This document shows positions 21,188 to 33,126 of a stretch of 64,000 nt of DNA, in pieces. Source of the stretch: Carex sylvatica (lineage: Eukaryota > Streptophyta > Magnoliopsida > Poales > Cyperaceae); NCBI GenBank assembly GCA_964058845.1, contig CAXKVR010000036.1, positions 992,001-1,056,000 on the forward strand. The letters are read 5' to 3'. The position numbers were made by a program, and so were the translations under genes. The notes beneath the pieces were generated by a model. That model made no database searches, was not told where the DNA came from, and saw only the letters and a list, made by a program, of their open reading frames with translations. Each line of letters opens with the position of its first letter. Within the stretch, counting starts at the first letter, position 1.

Positions 21188-21472
21188 TCGTGAACGTACT
21201 GTCATATGTTAGCCCGATAGCATACATACAAATTCAAATAAGCATAAGTTAGTCCAATTAAAGTTACAATAGTTCACTTAACATTACAGATAGCATACAT
21301 AAAAATAATAGATTCAAACTAACATTAACCTTATATTAATAGATCCAATCTAATTACTCATCAGGTACCTCTACAAAAATAAAAACAAATACATGGTTAA
21401 AAATATATTAAAATTCAATCAAAAATTAAAATGTATCATGCTTAACAGAGGCACTTACTTAGTCGAAACATG

Positions 21473-23285
21473 TTAACGCCTTCGTCGGTGCCTTGGTCTA
21501 AGGGCGTCACTCCCGGGAGTGTACGGATCAGTAGGATTCCTTATACGGCCTGCTGGAAGAGGTGGATCTGAAGTGGATGGAGCGTAATTTGCATTGGATG
21601 GTCCCGAATCTACAGGGGATGGTCCCATTGTACTAATACCTCCCGTTAATTATCTAATAGATACACTGATCTCATACCATGCGCATTGAACCAATGCATG
21701 TACAGATGATGCCTCGACATATCATATGGTCTCCGCTCTCCAATTAATACTGCAGGCTTCTCGATGAACTCACTAAGAGTAATCGCTCAACAACCATCCC
21801 TTGTTGAATTGCCATCATGATACCACGTATTTCGTAAATAACTAATATCATTCTCTGGTAGAGGAGGAGGAGGCGGGACCTCTTGGTACTTACCAAATTG
21901 GTGCATGACCCTGTCCGCATGTTGAAACTCCACCATACAAAAATAGATCACGTAACTGCAGCTCATCCAATACCTCTTTTGTCGTCGGACATGTCAAGGT
22001 AAATGATCATAATAATCAACGTATGGTCGCCAGTTAACTGTCTCATCAGCTAGTCTATTGAAGCTATCTCTATACACGGTTGTACCACCTGTCAAAAAAA
22101 GATATAAATATAAATTTTAAAAAATAATTATAAATCTATCGAAGTTATCTCAAATTATAAATCTTTTTACCTAAGTGAGAGTTTTCTGATCACAAATGGA
22201 GAGTGGTCTACTTCACATCGAAAGCATTCCTCTCATTCTCATCGGCACCACCGAAGGGAGGTGGCTCTTCCCGGGGTATAGGCCGACCAATAGAAAATCG
22301 AGTCCATGATCAAATCTGTAACAATAACATCGGACCTGCTATTGTGTCTACCCCCGCGCGGCAAGCACGTGATAACTCTCGATAGAGATGTGCAAGTACG
22401 GTACCTCCCCAATTGTATTCTCGTGGAGTTTCTAGATCAGTGATGAATTGCAAATACATCGCAGGGACTCCATTTGCACTCGAATCTGGAAACATAACCG
22501 ACCTGAATAAATCAATACAAAAACCTCGGGTGTACCGTGCGACTGTCTCATCATCGTGAAATTGTTGTAATGCAAAATTAAATTGTCTCCGCACCCATCT
22601 CAGTCTAAGTGCATAAGTAGAGACGGACAATCGTTCTTCCAGTGTCCCAGGATGATAAATTCTATATTTATATGGCATTGTCTGATGTAGGTGATCGTAA
22701 AAAATAGCCGGGTCAGCTCCTAGATCATACTCTAAGTATTGATCCCAATCAGTATCGCTGGTGCCAGAAATCGGATCGCCTGCAAATTAAAATAATTATA
22801 CAATCAACAATTTATTTTTTATAAATAGTTGATTAAATTAACAGATAAACTAGTATGAGATTATTAATTATCCTTAATCGGTAAGTCCCATAGACATACA
22901 ACATCTTCCAACATCACTGTCACCTCACCGACGGGTAGATGAAATGTATTGGTCTCCGGCCTCCACCTCTCAACCAGAGCAGTAATCAAATGCGGATCAA
23001 TCTTGCAATCATTGAGGCGAGCAATTTGATACAACCCTAACCTCTTCAAAGCATCATTTATCCGACTGTTGTAAGCAATACTAGTCTGATGTACATTTAC
23101 CTTTAATGAAGAGGTAGGCTGCCAAAAAAAATTAAAGCATTATAAACCCTTGAAATACTTCATATAATATTTATTTAAGAAAAATAATTAATAAATATAA
23201 TAAAAATTACCATATCACGAACTTGCCATGCCCTGTGGTTCTGTGGTGCTCATTTCAACAACTCCGGATAATCCGAGTTATCCAT
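21473..23285 (-). pseudogene. Plant mobile domain (PMD, MAIN-like) protein, broken
   Basis: PMD proteins occur in transposons and as host proteins such as MAIL1/MAIN; their molecular role is not well defined. ATG at 23285 (MDNSDYPELLK), then HRAWQVRDM. Further exons give the hallmark ALVERWRPETNTFHLPVGE and VMLEDVVCLWDLPI (about 22864-23010). Next come DWDQYLEYDLGADP, TLEERLSVSTYALRLRWV and GPMLLLQI (22310-22780), then SWTRFSIGRPIP, and VEFQHADRVMHQFGKYQEV (about 21880-21960). A Pro/Ser-rich tail ends RPRHRRRR at 21473. Introns are suggested at about 23120-23215 and 22785-22860. TGA codons near 23250 and 22318 (the latter where Trp is expected) and further stops break it. It lies inside the MULE, antisense to the transposase. 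Confidence 0.8.
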
Positions 23286-23379
23286 TGACTCTGTTAGAAA
23301 ATTTGATAAACAAATATTTTTGCAACTGATGAGAGTCATCACACATAATTATATAAACAATTTTTTTTTTCAACCATAT

Positions 23380-23890
23380 AGCTACAATAATCAAAATTTA
23401 ACTATATGTAAACAACATATCATCTAATTTTGATTTTAATAATAAACTTAATGAATACTTAATTACACAATTTTTTTCTACATATTACTAATTATACACA
23501 TTTATAATTTTATCTAATTTTACACATTTACCCATTTACACATTTTACACATTTACCCATTTATATAATTTTACACATTTACATATTTTACACATTTACA
23601 AATTTACACATTTACTAGTCTAATTTTACATTATACTACATGAACACTTAATTACACAAAATTTATAATACATATATACTAAATTACACTAAATCAGCAT
23701 CAAATAAAACCTAAATTAACACTACATTAGCACTAAATTAACAACAAATCAACCCTAAATTAAAACTACATTACCACTAAATTACTAAATATACTCCAAA
23801 TCAACACTAAATACTAATTTAACACTACATTTCACAAAAACAATCTAAATATACTAAACAAACTAAATTAAATTAATTATTCATTTAAAT
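23380..23890. repeat. Low-complexity ACACATTTA / CTAAATTAACAC tract
   Basis: Runs of TTTACACATTTAC and then ACTAAATTAACACTA variants, with no coding frame, between the PMD gene start and the right end of the MULE. Confidence 0.65.
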
Positions 23891-24371
23891 TCAGCTAAAA
23901 TAAAAATTATAAAAAGAGGAATATTTACCTTGTCAAAATTGTAGATCTGAAGAGTTTCCAAGTTTTCTAAACGATCCAGAAAGTTTGAAATAATTTGATT
24001 GAAAAATGATTGAGTATATTGAGAGGATTAAAAAAATGAAAAAAAGAGAGAGCAAAAACGTTGCTGAAAGGAAGGAAGAAGAGGAAGGAGAAGGGATTCG
24101 CGTCGGAAACAAGACTCCACCGATCCTACGGAGCAAAGGTTTTTTTTTTTTTTATGTGGTCAATCTGTGACAATGCTGTATCAAGGGGTTAAATGGGAAC
24201 AAAGGAGCTTGATCGATCCTACGGATCGGTATGGTTATGAATTTTTTTTCTTCACCGATCTTAGGGATCGATGGAGGCTAGTTTTTGAATTTTCAGAGCT
24301 TCAAAATTGTTTCCGGTGAAATCTTTAAAATAAATTCTATTTTAAAAAAAAAATCCTGAGCAAGTGACATG

Positions 24372-24840
24372 CATATATTATGATGCATGTACTATAAATG
24401 TGACTAATAGCAGCTCAGATCAGATGTATCTACTTAATTTCAGTGGGGAATATGCATTAGAATTGACATATAATTTGCATTCATGAATCTAACTCTTCTA
24501 TGACATATATACATGTTATATTACACTCGCGTGGGCGGCATTGAAATGAATGGCAGCTACCAGAAAATGAGAAAAGCATTCAAGATAATGTGCCTTTAAT
24601 AATTCAGATAAATTGTGATTAATTTATCTCTCCTTTTTTTTTTTTTTTTGCGTCCGAGATATATATTATGTATACACAACTTAACTGGTCGTCTTCCGAG
24701 ATAATTTTTTCGAAAAATTGGGTTGATTCATTTATCAATGGTTGTTAATGTTTAAAATCTAGCCGTGATTTTAAAGACACCGTTCAAAATTCAAAAATAT
24801 GTTAATTAAATTCTCTAATTTTGGTTTTTTTTTTATCACG
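24372..24840. repeat. Dispersed repeat, copy 2 (uninterrupted)
   Basis: Counterpart of 1723-2850. Shared blocks include AGTGGGGAATATGCATTAGA, GACATATAATTTGCATTCAT, ATATACATGTTATATTA and GTGGGCGGCATTGAA, then a common downstream half to the AATCTAGCCGTGATTTT-like block. It begins a few bases after the MULE target duplication. Confidence 0.65.
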
Positions 24841-24887
24841 CAGGATTACTTGTGTCAGCCTAATATTCTATTTTAGTCCCAATTCTT

Positions 24888-24919
<32 letters not shown>

Positions 24920-24920
24920 G

Positions 24921-25305
24921 AGTTGGGCTAAAATGAGCCATGCCTCATTTTAGCCATTTTGAAAATTCAAACAACCGATCCGAACTGTTCATCTTGTTCT
25001 CCATATTGAAATGTGCTTGGAGACCAAATTTTACATTTTTTGAAATTTGTTTACTATTTATTAAGTATTTTTTAAAATTACTGATCCGATGGTCCATAAA
25101 TTTTTACTGTTCACAGCAAAACAGCAATTTTCAAAAATACTTAATAAATAGTAAAAAAATTTCAAAAAATGTAAAATTTGGTCTCCAAGCACATTTCAAT
25201 ATAGAGATCACATCTAACGGTTCGGATCGGTCGTTTGAACTTTCAAAATGAAAATACGGCGTGGAGTATAAACACTCGGTGAGCCATGGCTCACCCAAGT
25301 CCATC
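24921..25305. mobile_element. Foldback MITE, copy M6
   Basis: It starts AGTTGGGCTAAAATGAGCC and has the usual inner arms (CTCCATATTGAAATGTGC, GGAGACCAAATTTTACA and mirror). It ends with GAGCCATGGCTCACCCAAG, so the outer arms have drifted. TA microsatellites flank both sides (24901-24920 and 25306-25324). Confidence 0.8.
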
Positions 25306-27719
25306 TCTATATATATATATATATGGATCATAAAATCTCTCTCTTCAATTATTATAAGCAAAATTCAGACGTACTTGGTCGAAAGTAAAATTAAAATTTT
25401 GTTTTGAGATAAAAGATGAGCTAAAATCTCTTACAACATTAAATATTTATAAGAATTATTTAATTTGATTTCAAATCTATGACTTTTTATTTGCTTTAGT
25501 AATTAGATGAAATTAATAATAGTTCTTTGATAGAAAGTAAAATTAAAAATTATTTAATAGATCTCTTCTAGTTAGTCCTTTCTCTATTAACACACCCCTT
25601 GTTTTTCTTGTGATATCACTATTTTATGGAAAAGGAAAAAAAAAAATGGAAGCAGCTAGGAATATCCATTTTTGTATATAATAGTAATTGAGGTACTTGA
25701 ATGAGAGTTTTTCAGCTAGGAATATCCATTTTTTCGAATCTTTATTCTCTTAGGTGTTGCAGATGATTACCCTCATTTTATGGTTTGAGATTAAATCTCA
25801 ACCAGTTTGAGATCCCAGTCACCATAGGGGATAGTATTATTGGGCTTTGAGATTTGTGCCAAGGTGAAAAGAACGGTCCAGATCTTGTAAAAGATTTCCT
25901 TATCATGTATTGGAGAGGATGTGATTTCATGCCTTTTTGGAATGCAAGAGACCAGTATTATTGGAGAGGATGTGATTTTCCACATGAACAGTAAATATTA
26001 ATTCAAAAGTTTCCAAATTCTATTCCCATTTTCTTTCCACTCGTATCGCCGAACAGGGCTTGCATGGATGCTTAAACCTACAATATTAAAACAAAGAATT
26101 ATGCTAGTATGCATGCATGCATGGAGCTAGCATGTCCTCGTCAAGTGAAAAGGAAAAAGAGATAAGTTTAGGCCTGTTCGGCTGCATCAGAATCAGAATA
26201 GCGGAATTGATTAGAATAGAATCTATATTATAACCGAACAAAACAATAACAGAGCTGAATACAATGAACTGAATAGAGGACTTTTCCATGTTTATAAAAA
26301 TGGATATTCTAAGCTGCTTGTTTTTTTCTTTTCCTTTTTTCCCTAAAACAGTAATAGCACTTGGAAAAAGAGAAAAGGACTAGCTGGCACCAACCTACCA
26401 AAAATGTCTCATAATATATTTATTTCTACTATTTGGAGATGTGAGTAATTAAATGGAGCCGTCTAGCAATAATAATTATCATAGCCATTTAATCAAATTA
26501 TCAGACCACCAAACAACTAATTAAGTTTTTTTTTTTTTTTTTTTTGGTTTATCCATCTAAAGGTAGAAATGTAGAATAGTGAGATAATAGAAGAATTAAT
26601 TGCATGTGGAATTGAGGATTGAGCATATTAAAATTATAAATGTGTGATTTAGTCTATATCCAACTTAATTTTATGCCACATATATTCAATGTCCTTAAAA
26701 ATATTGCTTAAATTAAAAGATTAAAATTGCAGATATGTTATTCATCATTAGAATATAGTGTGAAACAAATTCTAGCCAACTAGATAGCACTTTAACCTTC
26801 TATTGGTTCAAATTGAATGCATGCTTGTCTAAATAATAAAGAACAATTTTACAATTTTAATTTGCTTTGAAGAATATATATTTTTAAAATATCGTATGTT
26901 TAAATTACTCAAATTAAAAATAGAGACTAGTCTTAGAAGTTGACAAGAATAATTTTCTCTAAAAAATAATTAGTGCTCTGGTAGCCCAAAATTGGTATGG
27001 ACGGGTTGTTTCTTTGATTATTTCTTATTTGCTGATTTGGTATCCCAAAATAGGATATAGACGGGCTATTTCTTTGATTATTTCTTATTTGCTAATTGGT
27101 AACCCAAAATAGGATATGATCTCTGGTTCCTTTTTAAATTTTTGGATTATTTTTTTGTTTATGGACCTAGAAATAGAACCCATTACAAGCTGCAATTCAC
27201 ACATTCACTGACCTATACACAAAAACTGGCTTCTCTGCTAATCATAATCAAGGTTACATCCATATTCCTTCATTTATAAAGACCATTTTATCCAGAAATA
27301 TTTGAAAAAAAGAAAAATTTCATGAATGCGAATTACAGCAAGTATACCTTTTTTGTTAGCAGAAGCTACGACTGTCAATTCATTCCATTAAACCAATAGC
27401 GTCATAGCATTTATCATTGAGAAAGTATAAATGCTAATTAAACCATTGATTCAAATAAATACATAAAAGTTAACATATAAAAAGGTTCTATTTGTTTAGT
27501 TGCAAACCAGTTTAAGCTCACAAACTTGTACAAAACGAAACAAGGAATTCCTTCCCGTTATTTATAATGACTAAAATCACCCTATTGACATCACATCACA
27601 ATTTTTTTTACCATTCTGGATCCCCTCTTGTACACACAAAATACTCACTCCTACAAAAATTACTTTATCAAATTGCCAATGAACTAAAATAGGACAGCAT
27701 ATATATATACTACCCCAAT
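25306..27719. other. Intergenic; minor direct repeats
   Basis: No gene recognised. Small direct repeats occur: CAGCTAGGAATATCCATTTT at about 25650 and 25714, and ATTGGAGAGGATGTGATTT at about 25910 and 25962. A GGCCTGTTCGG...CCGAACA segment near 26172-26240 resembles a small DNA-transposon remnant. At 26975-27120 a ~65-bp unit containing CCCAAAATAGGATATAGACG is repeated two to three times. Confidence 0.45.
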
Positions 27720-29318
27720 CTAGAGCTTGAGAAACACAAACTCTTCAATGGCCTGGATTTTCCCGATCTTTTCAAGAGTCTCCTTACTCAGCTCCTCATC
27801 TACACCAATTGCCATAATTGCTTGCTTCCCTCTGTAGGTGCGGCCCACGCTCATAAAACTGACATTCACATTCTGACTTGTGAGAATACTCCCAACCTTG
27901 CCAATCATGCCAGGTTGGTCAACCTGCTGGCACAAGATAAGATTCCCCTCGAGACTAACATCCACAGAAAACGACCAAATTCTCGTCAGATGTGGGACCC
28001 CATCCCTAACCTTACCCTCCACCTGAATAAACCCTGCATCGGAAACTGCGCTAGCAAATAAAGATCCTACATGTGGTATTTGGACTTGGATGGAACTGAC
28101 TGGCGACCCATTTGACCCATTCAGCTCTCGCTTGATCCTTTCCTCTGCGAAGCGTAGGCCGCGTTGCTTGGCTATGAAGTCAGCATTAACCAAATTCACA
28201 AACGAGTCCGAGATCGGCTCAACAACTCCCTTTGTTACCATGGCTCTGAGGAGGCGGGTGTCCAGATCGTCTTGGTCCTGCAAGGAGGTGTACACCACCT
28301 TGACACCCTTGATGCCCGACCCACCGGCTACTAGCTGCACTGCTAGCCGGCCGAGTTTTTCGGCTAGGGTTACATATGGGGCTAGCTCTGACAAAACCTG
28401 ATAATGAGTCAGACTTAGTGATTGCAGGTTATCAAATGGTTGCAGTACATATGTCATGCGGGGCACCTCATTGAGGAATTTCACTGTTTTATCCACAAAA
28501 TATTTTGAGGGTCCAAAAATTTTATATTTGCCCTCAAAATATTTCTGCTAAAGAGATGAGTCTGTTTTGCACGCATAATATTTTGAGGGTTGCAAAACCC
28601 ATTTTGAAGGCGTAACATAGAGTTATCTGTGAAAGGATGTGATTTTTTTATTTTATCTATGTAGGCAGTTATCTTTCAGTTTCTTTTTATTATGAACCAA
28701 AGCACCCTTATAAGGCATGCCTACATGTATCTTTCGATATTATCTAAGAATTAAAAAAACTTGTTTCTCTCTTTTGAGTGTGCTGGTAAAAGCAGTTATT
28801 CTCGCTACTCCTGTGTCAATATGAGATCAGCACATTTACATGTAGATGGTATGGAGAAGAACAGGGAGGTTGCAAGAACAGTCTGAATTACCACATATAA
28901 GGAACGGTGTATACTGGTACCAGAAATTGGTATAATTGACTACAGGCCCAGTATCAACAGTGATTCTCAAACTTAATTACCTCGGCTGGGACCATGGGGG
29001 CATTGACAGCAGTGGCTGCAAGTTCTCCATTTAAAGCACCGACCACTGCCTCTGCTATTTCAATTGCTACACCTTCCTGCAGATTTTCAAAGAGATTAAA
29101 ATCAAATGAAGAAAAAAATTATGGGCAAAAGGAAAGTTGTGAAAGAAATGGATCATACCTGAGCTTCCATTGTACTAGCTCCAAGATGAGGTGTCACAGT
29201 AACTCTTTCGTGCTGAACTAATTTGCTATCCTTTGGTGGAGGCTCCTCTGAGAATACATCAAGTGCTGCCTGTTTCTTACAAGAGTTCTTCGTTCTTTAA
29301 TAAAGTTAAGTATATAAT

Positions 29319-30611
29319 CAGTGGTGAAGCCAGGATTTGAGTTAGGGATAGGCAAAAATCAGATTCATTTTTTTTTTGAGGGAAAAAGAGGGATCCAGTT
29401 CCTTTTTCCATTAACTGTAGATTCTCAAAGCGAGAACCACATTTTTACAAAAGCAATTTAAGCTAAGCTATTTTAGCTAAAGTTCTAGAAAATAAAACAA
29501 ATTAAAAGAGAAAATACAAAAGAGATTGCTAAATTACGAGAAATAAAAATAAATATTATTATTTTGATGGTACTCCCTCGCGTCATCCGTGTGCGACCTT
29601 CTTGATGAGATTATTGCTGTAAACATCCATTGTTCCTGTACCTGCTGTACCAGTTCTTGTACCGTTTTTATTTCTTTCCGGAATATTCTGCAACGACATC
29701 TCTCTCCATAAGATTCATTTTTTTTAAACGGGTTGGGGTTCAAAACAGTTTCTAAATTACAAATGACAAATTGGTACATATTATAAATTACAGATTCTTA
29801 TTTGTATTTGTATTGCCCAAATGAAACTAAAATGTTCTCTATTCTTATTTGTATTTGTATCTTATTACAGATACTTATTTGTCAGCTAGTCTAACAGTAG
29901 AAAGTAGACAATAATAATCTTATGAAAAAGTAAACACAATTCTAATAGAAAGGCGGAGGTTTTTTATGTGATTGATATTTTCTCTGGGCTGAATTCTAGT
30001 ATGAAAATAATAGAATTTATGAGCCAAGAGTAGGCAAGATTATTTTCCAGGAGTATACAAACCTAAGGGTGTTCAAACGGTCGGTTTGGTTGAAACCGAA
30101 TTAAAATAATCAAACCAAATTTTTTTTGGGATTTCAAAAATAGAACCGAACCGATTAAACTTATAAACCGAAGTAAATTTTGGTTTGTTCGGTTCAAACC
30201 GAAGTAAACCTATTAGTGCCATTATTAATGAAAATTAAACATGTTCATACATAAGTTGTTCAATTTCATACAAAATATGTAGAAAGGAAAGAAAGGAAGC
30301 AATGATTGAACCAAATAAAATATATATAAACCATACTTGAACCAATATAATTCAGTCGGTTCAGACTGTTTAGTCTGAACCGAACCGAATTATTTAAACC
30401 AAAATAATTCAAAAATTCAACCGAACTGATCCATTTAAACCGAAAAACCAAACTATTTAAACCAAAAAATTTCGGTTCGGTTAAAAATCGAACAAACCGA
30501 ACCATTTGAACACCCCTATACAAACCCAACAAAAGAATCTGATCCCAAAAAAAAAAAAAAAAATCAGGGTTAGGCAAGTGCCTACCCTGTACAGTGCTAG
30601 CCTCGCCACTG
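29319..30611. mobile_element. hAT element in PGDH intron
   Basis: It starts CAGTGGTGAAGCCAGG and ends CTAGCCTCGCCACTG, inverted ends of the hAT type. The 8-bp direct repeat TATATAAT flanks it (29311-29318 and 30612-30619), as expected for hAT. At 1293 bp it has no transposase, and it contains a nested MITE. It lies in the intron between PGDH exons A and B and leaves the splice sites alone. Confidence 0.9.
30066..30516. mobile_element. MITE nested in hAT, GGGTGTTCAAA ends
   Basis: The left end is AGGGTGTTCAAACGG and the right end is CCATTTGAACACCCC. TA occurs on both sides and may be the target duplication. The interior is rich in AACCGAACCG/CGGTTCGGTT repeats. No coding frame. Confidence 0.75.
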
Positions 30612-31251
30612 TATATAATCAATTACAGCGATCCAAACATGACAATTGGTACGAATACCGACCAGTTAGTGTGACTCCACTACATATACCCTTGATTTAA
30701 CACTAAAAAACCACAAGTGGACGAGTAAGAGAAACCCAACAAGAATTCAAGCAGTGTGATGTTGATCCTGTTGAGTCTGTACCAGTACCATTCCATTACC
30801 CTGACATGTATATGCTATTAGGCTTTACAAAAATGTGTACAATAAATATCAATTGCAAAGGTTGTTGTAGACAGAAAAAGCATGGTACTATTTCCAGTTG
30901 GCAATCTTACTTCTGTGCCCAGGTAATTTAAAACAATTCCACAACTATAATTTTTTTATTTTCTACCTGAGCAACTTGACCATTGTCAAGAGCTCTGACA
31001 AGTGCATCCTCATCAATGACCCCACCTCTGGCAACATTAATTATTCGCACCCCCCTGCTTCATACGTGCAAATGTCTCGTCATTGAACATATTCTTGGTG
31101 GTTGCTGTCAGTGGCATGTGTAGGGATATAAAATCAGCAGTGGTTATGGCATCGTCAAAGGAAACGAGCTCAACACCGAGGGCGCGGGCCCTCTCAACAG
31201 GGGCATAGGGGTCGTGAGCAATTACGTGCATCCCAAGGCCTTTGGCCCACC

Positions 31252-31357
31252 GGGATACGCCCACGTACTTGCTTCGCTCCCATTTGCCGAAACCCATTAC
31301 AGCAAGGGTCTTCCCGACTAGGGATACGCCCACGTACTTGCTTCGCTCCCATTTGCC
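31252..31357. repeat. 37-bp perfect direct repeat in PGDH exon A
   Basis: The same 37 bases occur at 31252-31288 and 31321-31357, 32 bp apart. The copy at 31321 is in the expected position (encoding GKWERSKYVGVS). The other overwrites the sequence that should follow GFGK. Confidence 0.95.
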
Positions 31358-32443
31358 TTCAAAATATCAAGGGATAACATCAGAAACCACACAAGACATT
31401 AGAAAGAAGTTGCAAGATTATGATGAAATTTTTTTCAAGTATATGATAATTCCAGTTTGAACACAGCCTGCTTAAACCTTAGTTTTCAAGCATGCCTACC
31501 TAAATCCTAGACTTGAGAACTGAGACTCTAAGCCTCTAAACTCTAAATTAAGCCCCAATCCTGATGATATAGATGTTCACACAATTGCAGCCTAAATTGA
31601 GCACTTCTACTATACTCTAAACCTCCTTTTAAAGGGCTTATAAATTAGAGATAATCTGAAACCACACAAGCCAGAACAAATAAGCGACGAACTTCACTGA
31701 CCACTGCCAACATAAAATCTTACTTTGAGCATACAAAGTGTTCGATCAAATGTCTGACTCACAGTTTTGTTGATTTAGTTCTATCAATCGCTGGTTCCAT
31801 TACATGCTGCTACAGATAGTTGATAGTTCAAACAACTGAACAATCTCAAAGCTGTTTACAAGGGTAGCTCAACAAAGAGAAAATAGAGCAGCAGCTAACA
31901 AGAGGAATATATGGAAGGAGAAAAAGGTCTCCTTTTCTCGAGTATATTGAAAGGAGTGTTTTTCTTTTCAAAAGCTGTTCTTGATTGGGTTTTGTAGGCA
32001 CAAATTTGTTAAGGCATGCAAATCTGGGCTTCCTATCATTTGTAGGCCCAATGATTCATTGTCTCCTTTTAAGTTAAATTATATTTTGTATTATTTATTT
32101 ATTTTTTATTTTATTATTTTTATTGTTACAGTATTGTCAATTAAAATTTTATTTTCTAATCTCCTGCTTCTGGCGCAAAACATGTAAAGATGTTTTTATT
32201 AAAAGCAATTAATTCAACTTTTATGCTCTTAATTTATAATCAATATGAAGTAGAAAATCGTTATTTTTTAGGCGAACAAAGAAATAATAAAGATTATACG
32301 TAATTATTTTATTATATTATATTATTCCGTTTGAAATATAATTTTTTAACTTGTATAATATATCAGTGAGGCGCACTTGGTGATGTTGATTGCCTCTTGT
32401 CTCTTACCATCATTTGATGTGAATTGGAGATGTATGGTGGGTG
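31358..32443. other. Intergenic, nothing recognised
   Basis: It lies upstream of the PGDH fragment. I looked on minus for the missing PGDH N-terminus and did not see it. Confidence 0.4.
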
Positions 32444-32451
32444 GATGGCAT

Positions 32452-33118
32452 TAGAGGTTTGCACCCGGACCGGGTTCGGGCGGACCGGGTTTACCCGGGG
32501 TCGGGTACGGGTTTCGGTTGGGTACGGGTAGGTCGGGTAAACGGGTATCTCGGGTCGGGTATACTCGGGTATAATTTTCAAAAACCGTACCCTACCCGAG
32601 TTTTACCCGTGCCCGTGGTACCCGGCACGGGTAGGGCGGTCCGGGTCGAGTACCCGTTTTTTATTTTTATATTTTTTTTATTATTATTATTTTTTTTTTT
32701 TTTAGGCGGCAAATTCGAAATTTCAAAAAAATTTGAATTTTTTCGAATTTTTTCGAATTTTTTTGAATTTTTTTTGAATTTTTTTGAATTTTTTTTGAAT
32801 TTTTTTGAATTTTTTTGAATTTTTCTGAATTATTTTGAATTTTTTTGAATTTTTTTGAATTTTTTAACGGGTACGGGTCGGGTACGGGGTCGGGTACGGG
32901 TCGGGTACGGGTCGGGTTCAGTCGAGTCGGGTCGGGTCGGGTCGGGCGTAAATCGGACCGGGTTTGCTCGGGTTTTGAACCAAATAACCGTATCCTACCC
33001 GTTTTTTACCCGTACCCGTTTACCCATTTACCCGACCCATACCCGGACTCGGACACGGGTAACGGGCACGGGCGGGTACAGGTCGGGTCCGATCCGGGCG
33101 GGTAAAAGCAAACCACTA
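32452..33118. mobile_element. GC-rich hAT-type MITE
   Basis: The ends are TAGAGGTTTGC and GCAAACCACTA. The 8-bp direct repeat GATGGCAT flanks it (32444-32451 and 33119-33126). The arms are made of GGGTACGGGTCGGGT-type repeats in inverted orientation around a core of GAATTTTTTT repeats (about 32728-32862). Non-coding despite long GC-rich frames. Confidence 0.9.
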
Positions 33119-33126
33119 GATGGCAT

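Larger units (their letters stand above)
18636..24355. mobile_element. Mutator-like element (5.7 kb), complete ends
   Basis: The ends are GATTTTTTTTAAAGATTTCA (left) and its diverged mirror (right). The TIRs extend about 100 bp through AAACTAGCCTCCACCGATCC. The 9-bp direct repeat CTGAGCAAG flanks both ends (18627-18635 and 24356-24364), the size expected for Mutator transposition. Inside the ends are GGATCGGTGGAG/CTCCACCGATC hairpins. The element carries a transposase pseudogene on plus and a plant mobile domain pseudogene on minus, converging with about 440 bp between their stop codons. Both cargo genes are broken, so it is no longer autonomous, but its ends are well preserved. Confidence 0.9.
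27720..31356 (-). pseudogene. PGDH: D-3-phosphoglycerate dehydrogenase, truncated and broken
   Basis: PGDH oxidises 3-phosphoglycerate with NAD+ in the plastid phosphoserine pathway to serine. Four exons on minus fit: A 31356-30967, B 29269-29159, C 29076-28981 and D 28397-27720, with GT/AG ends and frames B-D intact. B has the conserved [19 protein letters not shown] stretch (with C). D carries the regulatory region and a C-terminal ACT domain (QVDQPGMIGKVGSILTS onward) ending VFLKL. Exon A has the NAD-binding and substrate regions but is damaged: a 37-bp repeat replaces the segment after GFGK, removing the last Gly of GxGxxG. One extra base in a C6 run near 31052-31057 then shifts frame. 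The transit peptide and N-terminal catalytic segment are absent. It cannot encode a normal enzyme; a regulatory-domain-only transcript is conceivable. Confidence 0.85.

Noticed and set aside
29534..29779. 81-residue minus-strand frame in the PGDH intron
   Set aside because: It lies within the hAT element, has no transposase motif, and is not part of PGDH.
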